Positions 12,971-23,293 of a DNA stretch of 64,000 bases are shown one piece after another; position 1 is the first letter of the stretch, and each line of letters opens with the position of its first letter. The notes under the pieces were generated by a model that saw only the letters and a program-made list of their open reading frames with translations, did no database searches and was not told the origin of the DNA. The position numbers were made by a program, and so were the translations under genes. The DNA comes from Cavia porcellus (taxonomy: Eukaryota > Chordata > Mammalia > Rodentia > Caviidae): the NCBI RefSeq assembly GCF_034190915.1, contig NW_026947514.1, positions 8,592,201 through 8,656,200 of the forward strand, written 5' to 3'.

Positions 12971-14934
12971 AGGCAGAGGACATTTGAGCACTCAAGTTAG
13001 ATGGGGCTTCATTGCTCCCACAAGCATCAACAGAGGACTTACTCTAATCAGGCACACTTTTCCTAACCTCTACTTGGCAGAGCAGTGCAAAGCAAAGAGC
13101 ATGCATGCAAGGACTCTAAAGTCAAACCATAATTCAGTCGTGACTGTGGTATTTCTAGATTCACAACTCTGAGCAATGATCACCGAGGCTCAGTCTCCTT
13201 GCCTGTAAAATAAGGACAATAGTGAGACTGTCTCAGGGTTACAGAGAGAACTGAGAATGGATGTAGAGAATCTGACACATCTCCATACATATTAAGGAGG
13301 CACTCAAATGTTTCTTCCATTTCCTCTAGCACAAGAAACATGTTAAGGTCACAATTGAGAGAAATATATACTTTGTTACATGAAACAAGCATCTTACACC
13401 TCAGACTGGCAGAGAATAAAAAAGCTCAATACCATAAATATTATGCTCCTTAGAAAGTGTTACTCATGATATGTAACACCACAAAAATCACTATCAGGAA
13501 TCATGGCATCATGACATCAAAATGTCTTCTAAAACTAAAACAATGGAACTCAAGATTAGCAAAATAATCGAGCTGTACAACTCATACAGTCACAGGCATA
13601 GTACCGTATTCAGAACTGAACCTTTATATAAAGACTGGGCAGCAAAGAAAGTAAATAAAACTCTTGCAAGAAAAGGTCTCTTATTCCCAAGTTAAGATAA
13701 ACTAATTTATCTTTTCTTAAATCAGTATTTTGATGTCATGGGTAAATCCACAGACCTGTGTCACACCCTCCATGCTTCCAGTTACCAGATCGAAAGCAAT
13801 CTTTAGTGGTGTTTTCTATTGACAGTATATAAAAATATATATGTAACTATTCTGCATATATTACAAATACCACGCGCACACCACAGTTAGCTTAAAAGAC
13901 ATTTTGCAAAATACACTGATCATTCCAGAACCCATTTCTCAAAGATATTAAAGTAGAAAATTTCTACTTTCTAGGAGACTCATCCAAAACCCATCTTTTA
14001 ATAAATTGAGCTCTTGGTTACAAATGAGTATTTTCGCTTAAAAGTGTAACAACTGTAGCAATACACTTGCAACTTAGTTAACTATACAATGCACATTTTA
14101 AAAAAATATTTTCTAAGTTGCTTAAGTTCTAACTTGAGCCCTTTTCTACAGCCTGTGAGGCATCTGAAAACAAGACAACTAACAATCAGGATTGTAAAGA
14201 TTCAGAAACCCTGCAAACAGAAACACTGACTCCCAAGTTACCGACTTCAATCAAATGAAGATTTTCAGAATCCGACCACCATAAAAACACTTAAGTCTTG
14301 GGCCATCAGTAACTCATCCTTTAACCACAACTTTCCTCCGGAGAGCAAAGACTAATCACTAGAGCCAGGACTCCCCACCCAGCGATTTTGGCAAGTCTTC
14401 AGGACACTACCTGTGTCCTGCAGGTAAGTGCTGCTCGGCCTTATTAGACAAACCCCATAAATCAGACGTGGTGACCCACAACAGACACTGATTTTCCCCA
14501 GACTCAAAAGGTCCTTAAAAGAGGCTCTCGCCAGGGTCCAGGCACGAAAACATCCAGGGGAGGGGCGAAACGACGGCCTGGGGCGCCTGCCCCCCGCCCC
14601 CCGGCCAGCTCGGCCACCCACCCGGGAACACGCGAGCTCCCGCCCCGCGCAGGGAACGCAGGCCCGCGCGGCGACCCGCACGGTGGGCGCAGGCCCGGGA
14701 TGCCAGGCCCGCGAGGACCTGTCAGCAGCCCGGCTCCTCCTGCCCGGGTGGCCCTGCGCCCCGCAGCCCGCGGCCGCCGAGGTCCCGGCGCAGGCCCTGC
14801 CCACGAGGCCGCGCCATCTGCGCCCGCGGCCCGGGCTCCCCTGCGGCCTGCGGCCCGGCCCCGCGCCCACGCCGACCTCGCCTCCGCCCCGCCCGGCTAC
14901 AAAGCGCCGCGGCCCGCCCGCCCGGCCGCCTCAC

Positions 14935-14970
14935 CTGCAGCACGGGGCGCCGCGGGCCTTCCAGAACCAT
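14935..14970 (-). other. DICER1 uORF3, open to the splice donor
   Basis: A third upstream ATG at 14,970 opens a frame of exactly 12 codons that reaches the exon 1 donor without a stop. Where it ends depends on exon 2, which is outside the window. In human mRNA, as I recall, the next bases are TAAGC, giving an immediate stop at the junction. The context is weak (C at -3). Confidence 0.55.
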
Positions 14971-14993
14971 CGGACCCCGCTCCGGCGCGCGCG

Positions 14994-15044
14994 TCACAGC
15001 CCAGGCCTCTCGGTGCCGCCCGGCGCCGCCGCCGCCGCCGCCAT
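14994..15044 (-). other. DICER1 uORF2 (16 codons, poly-Ala start)
   Basis: Upstream ORF of 16 codons plus TGA in DICER1 exon 1. Its start context is good (G at -3, G at +4). Six GCG codons after the ATG come from the GCC/GGC repeat, so the peptide begins Met followed by six Ala. It is the uORF in this leader most likely to be translated. The function is inferred only from position and context. Confidence 0.7.
15026..15044. repeat. (GCC)6 triplet repeat in DICER1 5'UTR
   Basis: Six GCC units on the plus strand (GGC in the DICER1 transcript) directly after the uORF2 start codon. A triplet repeat in a 5'UTR can form stable structure and vary in length. Confidence 0.8.
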
Positions 15045-15082
15045 TTCCTGCCGCTCGCCGTCGCCTTGTCCGCGCTGTCAGG

Positions 15083-15091
15083 CTACTCCAT
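15083..15091 (-). other. DICER1 uORF1 (2 codons)
   Basis: Minimal upstream ORF in DICER1 exon 1, ATG GAG TAG. The start context is weak (T at -3) but has G at +4. Such a start-stop element could reduce or delay scanning ribosomes. As I recall, the human leader has ATG GAG TAA at the same place. Confidence 0.75.
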
Positions 15092-15304
15092 TCACCTGGG
15101 CCCGGAGCCGCCCGCGCCGCGCCGCGCCGCGCCCCGACCCCTCCCGGCGGCGCCTGCGGAGACTGCGCAGCGCCCGGCTCGCCCGCGGCCCGTGCACAGC
15201 CCGCGGCAACGGCGCACGGCCGCTTGGAGAATCCCAGCCGCGCCGCGCCGCAGCTCCGCGCCCCACGCCCGGTCGGCCTGCGGCGGCATGAGAGCCAGGC
15301 TCTG

Positions 15305-15309
15305 ATTGG
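15305..15309 (-). promoter_or_regulatory. CCAAT box (NF-Y type) for DICER1
   Basis: ATTGG on the plus strand reads CCAAT on the minus strand. It lies roughly 150-200 bases upstream of DICER1 exon 1 and is flanked by GATTGGACGG, a good NF-Y core context. Single motif match, so the assignment is tentative. Confidence 0.4.
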
Positions 15310-15631
15310 ACGGGGCGCTGCGGTGAAAGGTTAACCCCGGCCACCCAGCCACTCAGGAGCCGGGAGACAGCGGACGCGGGCCAGGAGGCCGAGGCAGTGT
15401 TGGCGGCCCGGCGCGGGGACCCGAACGTAGTCGCTCAGCCAGTCGCCCGGGGTCTCTGCGGCCCTGTGCAGGCCGCGCGCGGAGGCCTGCAGCTGCTCCT
15501 GGCGAGCTCTCCCGCCCTTCAGACCTTGTCTCCCTTTTGGGTGGCATCTTGTGGCCTCCACCGCACCCTCGGTGAGGCCCTTCCCCGCCTTCGTAATTGT
15601 TCTCTGCGTAGTTGGGACCGCTGACCGCCGC

Positions 15632-15845
15632 AGCTTTTTTGTTTTTTTAACCCCGGGGTAGTGGTGGGAGATTGAATCAAGGTCCTTCCTTTGCACTGAG
15701 CTGCATCCCTAGCCCTTCTTTATTTTGTAACAAAATCTCACTAAATTATCCAGGATGGGCTTCAATTTAGATCCTCCTGCCTCAGCCTCCCAGAGTGCTG
15801 AGATTAACAGGCTTGCTGCTCCTGATCCACCACACCACCACCAAC
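15632..15845 (-). mobile_element. B1-ID dimeric SINE
   Basis: Sits just outside the DICER1 CpG island. A poly-T/ID part (TGAATCAAGGTCC ... GAGCTGCATCCCTAGCC) is followed by antisense B1 (AATCTCACTAAATTATCCAG, CTGCCTCAGCCTCCCAGAG). The minus-strand order is B1 then ID. Confidence 0.75.
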
Positions 15846-16702
15846 CCTCCCTTTTTTTTCCAAATCCATTTTATTTAAAGGAGAAAAATTCCACCACCCC
15901 TTTTTAAAATTTCTGGAAAAAACTGATTTTTAAAGCTTTTAAAGACCTTTCCTGTACTGCTCTCCCCAGACTTCCTGGTGCAGAGGCCTCTGTGGGAAAT
16001 AAACACCTCCCAGACCTGGGATAACAGCAAGAAATAGATCCGCATGGGGGTTGGCAGCCTGGTGGGCCCAGCTATGCAGTTGTTAATTTACAGAGATTGG
16101 GACCTTCTACCCTACCTTGTGAAGTGCCTGGCCTGACATAATTTACCCCAGAATGGGCATCTCTTCCAAAGGCCCCGATGGACTGCTTCACTCTAGTCGA
16201 GGTTTGGAAGCAGCGGCCCTTGGGGGCTGCACCCGGGATGCACTGCGTCCTGTGGGGGGCTAAGCCACGGAGGGCCCCCAGGCTTCCAACGCCATGAGGC
16301 CGCTGAGCACGCAAATGTAGCTTATCCGGGATAAGATTGCTGTGTTCTTTCCCCCAAAAAGAATTTAAACTCACTCACTAATAATTTTCAACTTGTTACA
16401 AGTTGAAGTGCTAATGGTTTGATATAGCGGGGTAAGTACTAGTTCTGTGTTTCTTTTTTCTAATCTCAGTGCCAGAAAAACGTTAAGCCCCGCATAGCTG
16501 CCGTCTGCCTTGCAACGGATGGGGAAACTGAATAACTTTCAACAAGTTATTGAACTTGTTGAAGCTAGTAAGTAAACAACAGAGATTTAAACCTAAAACA
16601 AAGACTGATGTCCTCAAATTTTGATCAGATATTTATCTCATTTCATTGAAATTTCACCCAAACATAAAGTCCTCATGGGCAAAATTAGGGAGAAAGTGAG
16701 AG

Positions 16703-16799
16703 TTTTTTTTTTTTTTTTAAATCGGTACCAGGGATCGAACTCACGACTGCCTGCTTGCAAAGCAGGCGCTTATGCCGCTGAACTAAATCCCCAGCCCCT
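16703..16799 (-). mobile_element. ID SINE with 11-bp target-site duplication
   Basis: Nearly intact antisense ID: poly-T, ATCGGTACCAGGGATCGAAC, CTGCTTGCAAAGCAGGCGC, AACTAAATCCCCAGCCCC. The direct repeat GAAAGTGAGAG (16,692-16,702 and 16,800-16,810) is an exact target-site duplication, indicating a recent insertion. Confidence 0.95.
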
Positions 16800-17407
16800 G
16801 AAAGTGAGAGAAATTTTTGATGGACCCCCATCGAAAATTATTTTCCAGAATTATTTTCTTCTGGAAAATAATTTTATTATATGTCAAGAAATAAAGGCAA
16901 CAGATCACCTCGGCGAATGGTAAAGCACTCGGGAGCTAATCCTGTAGAAGCTGGGGCGCACTGGGGTACAGAGGACAGCAAACCTGCGGCCAGCCCTGGA
17001 GTCCTCACAGTCCGTGGAGAGCCATTGGGTGGCTCCATTTGCAGGTCTGTCTGATTTTCACTACTTTTAAAATAAGTAGCATTTAATAAATATACTACTA
17101 TCATGATATCAAGATAGATACACTGAGAAAAAAAGAATACTGAATCAAGAAAGAATAGGAACGGTGGGTTTGGAGCATAATCTCAAAGGCAGAGTCCCAA
17201 ATAAATAATGCTGAAATCTCAGGAGATCAAAAGTGCTTGAAATCTAAAATTCCTGAAAGGTCAAAATACCCGTCCCTAAAAAAAAAATTCTGGAAAAAAA
17301 TAATTTTTAAAGCTTTTAAAGATATTTGTTTACATTTTTAAAGAGAATTTAATACACAACAGAAAACTTCACAGGACACTTCACCTGGTAAAACAGGAAA
17401 TAATAAC

Positions 17408-17500
17408 GTGGTGGGTGTGTGTGTGTGTGCTGGGGATTGAACTCATGACCTCACATTTGCCAAGCAGGCACTTACACCACTGAGCTAAAGCCCTGGCCCC
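17408..17500 (-). mobile_element. ID SINE with GT-converted tail
   Basis: Antisense ID (TGGGGATTGAACTCATGACC ... GAGCTAAAGCCCTGGCCCC). Its tail is replaced by a short GT run at 17,410-17,429. Confidence 0.8.
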
Positions 17501-17659
17501 AAAAATAACATTCTTGTAAGCATGAACCCTCAGGAATACTCATAACAGTGGACCACCCTAGACAAAGATGGGCACCCAGCTTTACCACTGGTCATTTGGA
17601 GTACTGTACTACAAAGGATAACCCGAGTCTCTTCATGAGATCAATCAAAAATTACAATC

Positions 17660-17808
17660 GAGCCAGGCATGGTGCCACACATCTGTAATCTCAGCATTCT
17701 AGGAGGCTGAAGCAGGAGGATCACAGTTCAAATCCATCCTGGTCAACTTAGACCCTGATATAAAATAAAAAAAGAGCTAGGGTTCATTTCCAGTACTGAA
17801 AAATAAAG
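17660..17808 (+). mobile_element. B1-ID dimeric SINE, ID part truncated
   Basis: B1 unit (GAGCCAGGCATGGTGCCACA ... AGGAGGCTGAAGCAGGAGGA ... TCAACTTAGACCCTG) followed by a short ID remnant (GAGCTAGGGTTCATTTCCAG). Confidence 0.75.
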
Positions 17809-18850
17809 TCGCATCGGTTGCCTCTGAATGAACAATCTCCTGAACGGCTCAATCCCAAGGGCATCGCTTTCCATAATCACAGCCGTAGAGAGGCTCTTCC
17901 TCACCTAATCTACTCAGGTTCATATGCCAGTCTCCTAACGAAACACCATCACTCATGCACCCAAAATAATATTTTACCACCTTTCCAGGTTCCCGTCTAG
18001 CTAACAGGAGGCAGCTAGACTGTACAACCACAATGCTCCAGTTTCTTCCCCAGATTCAATTTTCCAGTCCTTTTGTTTTTTTCCAGTGGGATTAAGGCTT
18101 CTAGGATTTCAACATTGAGAATTTTCATCGTTACTGATTGTGAGTTTCAAGGTTTTGGACTTTAGAGAGTTTAACCTTTTGAGATTTCAGACCTCAGAAT
18201 TATAGCATTTGGGATTGTATCTCTCAGGATTATGATCAGCGCCGGTGAAAAATACACACTGAAAAAAGCCTCTCCCCCAACCTAGTCCTCAGGCCCAAAC
18301 AGGTAACCATTGTTTCCTGCTTATTCTTCAAGACTCTGAATGCATAAATAAGCCAGTGCATTTATTCTTCATATTCCTTGTTTACAAAAATGCAGCATTA
18401 ACAGATTTACTGTACTGTTTTTCTTTTTACTTAATGTATCTAGAGGAGTCTCAGCATCCCTGCTGTTTTTTCTGTTTCAGACTCCATAACCTTTTACTGC
18501 TGGGATATGTCCCAGCTGACCATTTCCCTGCTGCTGGGCAGGTAGAGTTTCAGTCCTCCACAATTAGTGATTGATCCACTTGGAACTGTTCACTATATAG
18601 GGATAAGACATTCCAAACTACCTTCCTTTCTGACCACTACATAGGTGCCCCTTTGTTGACTGTTGGTGAGTACTTTGCTGCATGCCAGGTGTCTATATTT
18701 TCATGTTCTATGTGCTGGTTTGTTTTGAATCTGGTGAAATAAAATCATGTAAGGAGTAGGTTTTCACACTTTGGAGCACTAGAAACCTCAGAGCTGATGT
18801 AAGCAATGATACAATACTATGTGGCATGCATTTCCTCTGAGCTAATTTGT

Positions 18851-18954
18851 ATTTTTTTTTTTTCTTTTTCCTTTTTACCAGTACTGGGGATCGAACTCAT
18901 GACTGCCTGCTTGCAAGGCAGGCGCTTATGCTGCTGAGCTAAATCCCCAGCCCC
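18851..18954 (-). mobile_element. ID SINE
   Basis: Near-consensus antisense ID: poly-T, CCAGTACTGGGGATCGAAC, CTGCTTGCAAGGCAGGCGC, GAGCTAAATCCCCAGCCCC. TGTATTTTTTTTT flanks both sides, a probable but low-complexity target-site duplication. Confidence 0.93.
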
Positions 18955-20379
18955 TGTATTTTTTTTTTTAGAAATCCATGAGTCCACACTGATATAAAAA
19001 TGAATAAATATGTGAGGTCATGAGTTTAATAAGTAAAATAATAAATAAGAGAAACATATTGTGATAAGTTTAGAAAAAATAATTGACTTCTAAAATTACC
19101 ATTTGGCGGTTATCAGACAAGAAAGAACAGTGTTTTCTAAATCTGGCCCAAGCAAGTTAGACAAGGAAGTTCCCTCATAAAGTTCTTCCTCAACACATGA
19201 GAATGTAACGAGAAAAATCTAACAGTGACCACCCTATCCCAGAAACTAAAGATAACTGTCTTGGGAGAGAGTTGCACACATATCCTACAAGGGTCACATT
19301 GTCCAGCTTGGCAGTATCAGTTTCTAAGTGAGAGGTGAGAGGTGTAGCTATTCTGCAGTTTCCCTGGAGGCAGCTGACGCAGATAGGTGGAGGCTACGCT
19401 TCTCCCCAAGTTCTCATCAGTACACAGCACAGCCCGAGCACAGGTGCGCCCAGCCATAGCAGGACAGAGGTGCATCCCCACAGGGTTCCATGTTTATGTG
19501 CTAGCCTAGCTGGAGTTAGGCATTCCAGTTCCTCTAAGACAAACACATCCGGGGGAGCCTGTGTGCAGTGCTAGGGACTGTGCGCACCGAGGGCCAGGTC
19601 TGCCCTGGAGCAGCCTTGCTCACCAGGAATACTCCCCACCCCCTGCCTGGTCCACCTTAGCCAGCTTTCAACTCTGCTACCAACAGGGAAGGGTCTGAGC
19701 TGATTTGTCTTGTCATTAATGTCACTAAGGATAGAACGAATCAACCACAGGTGCTGTAGCATCATGTCTGCAGTATTTCTGCCCAGAAACTCAGATCCCG
19801 AGTCTTATCATGCAGAAACATCAGGCAGCCCCAAATTGAGGAATATCCTATAAAAGAAATGGTTTATCACCGTCAAAAGTTTTCAGATATGAAGGTCAGA
19901 GGAGGACTAAGAAATGCTCCTAAAGAAGGAGACCGGAGGTGTATGACAAACAGTATGTGTAGTCTTGGTTTAATTCTTCTGTCCTGAAAGATACTCTCAG
20001 GTTAACAAAAGTAAATGGGTTTTCAGAGTGAAGACCATATGGGAGTTCTTTACACGTCACAGCAGCTTCTATGTTTGGCATTACTTTGAAATAAAAAGGA
20101 AGAAATTAAAAGCATGAGGAAAAAGTAACACTGTAGAAAACACTAAGTTATGTACACAAGAGCTATGAGAATTAATATATTAGTTTACCACTATATGTAA
20201 GGTCAATACAAATATCAACTAGGTTTCTCTATTATAGTAATAAACAATTAAAAATTGCTACTGTAGAAAAAAAACATTTACAGTGGCATGTGTAATACTG
20301 TGAAGTGTGTATTTGGTCTTCATTTCCATTTCCTGGCATACAACCCCTAAAATCCTTGAGCTCTTCAAAGTGATACCTT

Positions 20380-20995
20380 TTTGCAACTGATGAGATGGTT
20401 GGCAGCCCCTAGGTGGCTTTAGGATGAGTTCTGGGTTCTAGAAAAGCCAAGGCAGCACTAGAGGGTTGAGACTGTCACCTTCACCTTCTGACCCCCAAGG
20501 AGAGAACAATTACTCTCCTTGCGGAAGGAAGACTCCATAAAAACTCTGAAGAGCAAGGTTTGGAGAGTGTCATGGTGGCTGACCATGTGGCAGTTCCTGG
20601 GTGGGTGGGGCGCCGATTTGAGGGGACATGGAAGCTCCAGCCCCTTCCTCCCATCCTTTACCCTGTGAATATCTTCATTGGTGTCATTTGTAATAGCATT
20701 TATAGCGAACTGCTAGACCTGTTTCCTTGGGTCACGTTAGCTGCTCTAGTAAGTAAAACATAAGAAGAGGTTGTGGGACTCTGCCTTTTAATTGGTTGGT
20801 CAGAAGCACAGGTGAATGGACCTGGTGCTTGTAGTTGGCACCCAAAGTAAGGCAGGAAACGGTCTTGGGCCTGAGTAGCATTAGTTCCTTTCACCACATG
20901 ATGTCAGAACGGAATTGGATACAAGGACACACAGTTAGTGTCCACTGTAGAATTAATTGCTTATTGGTGGGAGGAAATTTCCACACCGTTTGAAG
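20380..20995 (+). mobile_element. ERVL-type (MLT2-like) LTR remnant
   Basis: Shows the order typical of MLT2-like LTRs: CCTTTACCCTGTGAATATC, then GCTGCTCTAGTAAGT, then GAGGTTGTGGGACTCTGCC, then TTGGTCAGAAGCACAGGTGA, then GGCACCCAAAGTAAGGCAGG. A degenerate solo LTR with no viral coding sequence nearby. The family name comes from memory of the consensus, so subfamily is uncertain. Confidence 0.6.
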
Positions 20996-21262
20996 CCACA
21001 AGACTTGTGTATTGCCACAGGGTAAAAGCAAAGGAAATCAAATTATTTTTCCCTACATCATTAAAAAATACAAATTCTTAGAAATAAAATATGTGCAAAA
21101 GTTTAATGCCGAAATCTGTAAAACACTGATAAAGTGAAGAAGACCTACATACATGGAACAGTATACCATGTTCATAGAACAGAGACCCAGTATAGCAAAA
21201 ATATCAGTTCTCCCCAAATAGATGTTTAAATTCTAAGCAATTCCAGTCAAATTCACAGCAGG

Positions 21263-21263
<1 letters not shown>

Positions 21264-21306
<43 letters not shown>
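21264..21306. repeat. (GT)n microsatellite
   Basis: Uninterrupted GT dinucleotide run of about 43 bases in intergenic DNA, a likely length-variable locus. Confidence 0.97.
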
Positions 21307-21308
<2 letters not shown>

Positions 21309-21394
21309 ATGCAAAAATCCTTAACTTGGCAAGTCAGAAGCTGCAACTACCTAACCTCAAGGCTTGGTATAAAGCCACAGTAGTGAAAGACGGT

Positions 21395-21815
21395 GGCATC
21401 GACCTGACTGTCTCAGTCACTTTTCTCCTTGCTGAAACAGAATCCGCAAAACCCAAAGTCAAAAGAGAAAACGTTTATTTTGGCTGGCAGCTCGTAGAGG
21501 CTTCAGTTCACAGTCAGCTGGCCCCAAGGAAGGGTGACATTGGCAGAGAGGTATCAAGGAAGAAAACCAGTCCAGAGCAAGGCAGGACAGGGAGAGGGCG
21601 GCAAGCAGCAGCAGCACCTGCCTCTCCCCTTCATCCTTTCCAGGCTACCTGCCTTGTGTGGTGCCACACACATCCAGGGTGGCCCTTCCTTAACCCCAGC
21701 GTCACACATTTAATCCCAGAGGCACACACCCTAGATCCAGCCACCTCTGACGGGCCCCACCCATGACTGTGTAAGGCCTTGAGGGGGCACCAGCCATAAC
21801 ATTCCATCCCTCCCC
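21395..21815 (-). mobile_element. MaLR-type LTR remnant (antisense)
   Basis: The start on the plus strand is the reverse of a MaLR 3' end: minus-strand reading gives CTGTTTCAGCAAGGAGAAAA and then GTGACTGAGACAGTC, comparable to the ends at 28,400 and 41,738. The AACGTTTATTTTGGCTGGCA segment is the reverse of the LTR poly(A)-signal region. Solo LTR, no coding sequence. Confidence 0.6.
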
Positions 21816-22499
21816 CTCATAAAAACACATGCTCATCCCTTTATACAAAAGATATTTAGTCCATCTGTAAGAGTTACCAAAGTCCTGATATTTTCAGCAT
21901 TGCCAAAAGCCCAAGTCTAAAGTCTCCTTTGATATTGAAGACAAACTCTTCAATGTAAGCCCCTGGACAAATGAAAGGGAAACATCTCCAACACACAATG
22001 GCATACGACAGGTGTTTCCATTTGAAAAGGTACAAACAGAGTGCTAGAAAGAAGTAAGACCAAAGCAGTAGCAACCCTAGAAACACTCCCTGAAAAGGCA
22101 GTAGGCCATGTGTTAGTGACCTGCACGCACACACGCACACAGAGTTCTGTTTCCGCATCAACACATTTCCTTTTGTAAGTGGGAAGTTTTCCCCATCATC
22201 TCTCCGGCAACGCACGCAGTTCTATGGGATCTGGTCACAGCACTTACCCCTACCCTTGGGGGTGGGCATGGGAAGGCTGGAGCAATCATTCTTCACTACT
22301 TTCCTGGCCACATGACCCCAGTTGGGCCAACTAGAATCTTCCTCCAAGATTGCTTTGTCCAGAATTAGTGACTATGAACCCCTTTGTCTCATTGGTCAGG
22401 ATGCTGTAATGGCAAATTGCATGGCTCTGGAAGCTGCAGGCAGTCATGGTCCTCAGGAATGGGATGAAAAGAGCCCCTTTTAGAAACAAATGAATCCAA

Positions 22500-22830
22500 G
22501 AAACAGAAAAGCAGAGGTAGGAACTCATAAATATATGCCAGTTTCTTAGCAGCATTATCCACGACAGCCAGAGGTGAAAACAACCCAAATGCTCTTGGAA
22601 ATCTGAATGCATAGATAAAATGTGTATTCATACATTAGAATAGTAATCAGCCATAAAAATAATGAGATTCTGATGCATGTTACAGCATGGATAAACCCTG
22701 AAAGTATTACACTAAGGGAAATAAACCAGATAGGAAGGACAAGTATTACATGATTCTACTTGTAAGAGGTTCTTAGAATGGGCAAATTCCTAGAAACAAA
22801 AAAGAGAATTCCTCTCTACTATTTGCTCCT
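22500..22830 (+). mobile_element. L1 LINE 3' fragment
   Basis: Typical old L1 3' region: CATTATCCACGACAGCCAGA, then AACAACCCAAATGCTCTTGG, then AATAGTAATCAGCCATAAAA, then CAGCATGGATAAACCCTGAA, then ATTACATGATTCTACTTG. Non-coding remnant. Confidence 0.85.
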
Positions 22831-22993
22831 TGAAGGCCAGAACCATGCATTTCTAGCCAGCTTCATCTTTGGAGATTCTGGCCACCAAGTCGGCATACAA
22901 CAGGAGCTCTGGCTGGAATACAATTTGTGTTTTCAAGAGGTAAGGGAGTACTTGTCTTGTGTGTCACCTTATTTGAGACAAACCCTCTTGACT

Positions 22994-23112
22994 ATTTTTT
23001 TTTTTTTTTTTTTTTTTTTGTCTTTTTCGTTTTTATCGGTACCAGGGATCGAACTCATGACTGCCTGCTTGCAAGGCAGGCGCTTATGCTGCTGAGCTAA
23101 ATCCCCAGCCCC
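22994..23112 (-). mobile_element. ID SINE (3' member of a paired unit)
   Basis: Antisense ID with a long poly-T tail followed by ATCGGTACCAGGGATCGAAC, CTGCTTGCAAGGCAGGCGC and GAGCTAAATCCCCAGCCCC. The target-site repeat before its tail (22,979-22,990) is not found directly after this copy but after the next ID (23,293-23,304). See findings. Confidence 0.95.
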
Positions 23113-23183
23113 AAGAAACTTACAAAGTCCCAATGCCAATTAATACTCAAGATTCTATTACAACCTTTGATAGGTATCTCATG

Positions 23184-23293
23184 GTTTGTTTGTTTGTTTT
23201 TTTTTTTAACTTTTTATCAGTACTAGGGATCGAACTCAGGACCACCTGCTTGCAAAGCAGGTGCTTATGCCGCTGAGCTAAATCCCCAGCCCC
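23184..23293 (-). mobile_element. ID SINE (5' member of a paired unit)
   Basis: Antisense ID with a TTTG/poly-T tail, CAGTACTAGGGATCGAACTC, CTGCTTGCAAAGCAGGTGC and GAGCTAAATCCCCAGCCCC. It lies 71 bases from the preceding ID in the same orientation and shares one target-site duplication with it. Confidence 0.95.

Larger units (their letters stand above)
1..14934 (-). other. DICER1: DICER1 intron 1 (partial)
   Basis: AT-rich, gene-free sequence on the 3' side of the DICER1 exon 1 donor. I looked on the minus strand for the DICER1 start-codon exon and found none, and no ORF has recognisable coding character. The content is interspersed repeats (listed separately), a GAA/TTC microsatellite at 7,422 and unassigned AT-rich DNA. 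The stretches 770-2,370, 9,400-12,290 and 12,970-14,340 contain nothing I can name. Alternative 5'UTR exons of DICER1 could be hidden here and cannot be excluded by eye. Confidence 0.75.
14935..15150 (-). other. DICER1: DICER1 exon 1 (5'UTR, non-coding)
   Basis: DICER1 encodes the cytoplasmic RNase III enzyme that cuts pre-miRNA and long dsRNA. Only its first, untranslated exon is here. Read on the minus strand, the block from about 15,105 to 14,935 closely follows the human DICER1 5'UTR as I remember it: CCCAGGTGAATGGAGTA, then a GGC-repeat stretch, then a segment ending GCCCCGTGCTGCAG. It ends at 14,935 in a consensus donor, CTGCAG|GTGAGG. The 5' boundary is not defined by sequence; 15,150 is an estimate. 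The exon lies in a TATA-less CpG island. No DICER1 coding exon occurs to its left in the window, which fits a long first intron. The identity is recalled, not aligned; I am confident because of the near-continuous match and the CLMN neighbour. Confidence 0.88.
14530..15560. promoter_or_regulatory. CpG island promoter of DICER1
   Basis: About 1 kb of very GC- and CpG-rich sequence in otherwise AT-rich DNA, centred on DICER1 exon 1. No TATA box is placed for either strand. Visible elements are GC-box-like CCGCCCCGCC (about 14,884), a TGCGCAGTC segment resembling an NRF1 half-site (about 15,160-15,170) and an inverted CCAAT box at 15,305. Long overlapping ORFs of up to about 200 codons occur in several frames. 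They are a by-product of stop-codon-poor GC-rich DNA, not genes. In human an antisense lncRNA (DICER1-AS1) starts near this island; divergent transcription is plausible here, but I cannot define an exon. Confidence 0.9.

Noticed and set aside
14352..14870. A 172-codon minus-strand frame near the DICER1 promoter
   Set aside because: It is downstream of the exon 1 donor, lies partly in the CpG island and has no family features.
14683..15305. Open frames of about 200 codons on the plus strand in the CpG island
   Set aside because: Pro/Arg/Ala-rich translations in several overlapping frames are typical of CpG-island DNA. The region is the DICER1 promoter and 5'UTR.
23013..23112. tRNA-like sequence with A and B boxes as a tRNA gene
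   Set aside because: It is the tRNA-derived head of an ID SINE with a poly(A) tail; the same sequence recurs many times in the window.
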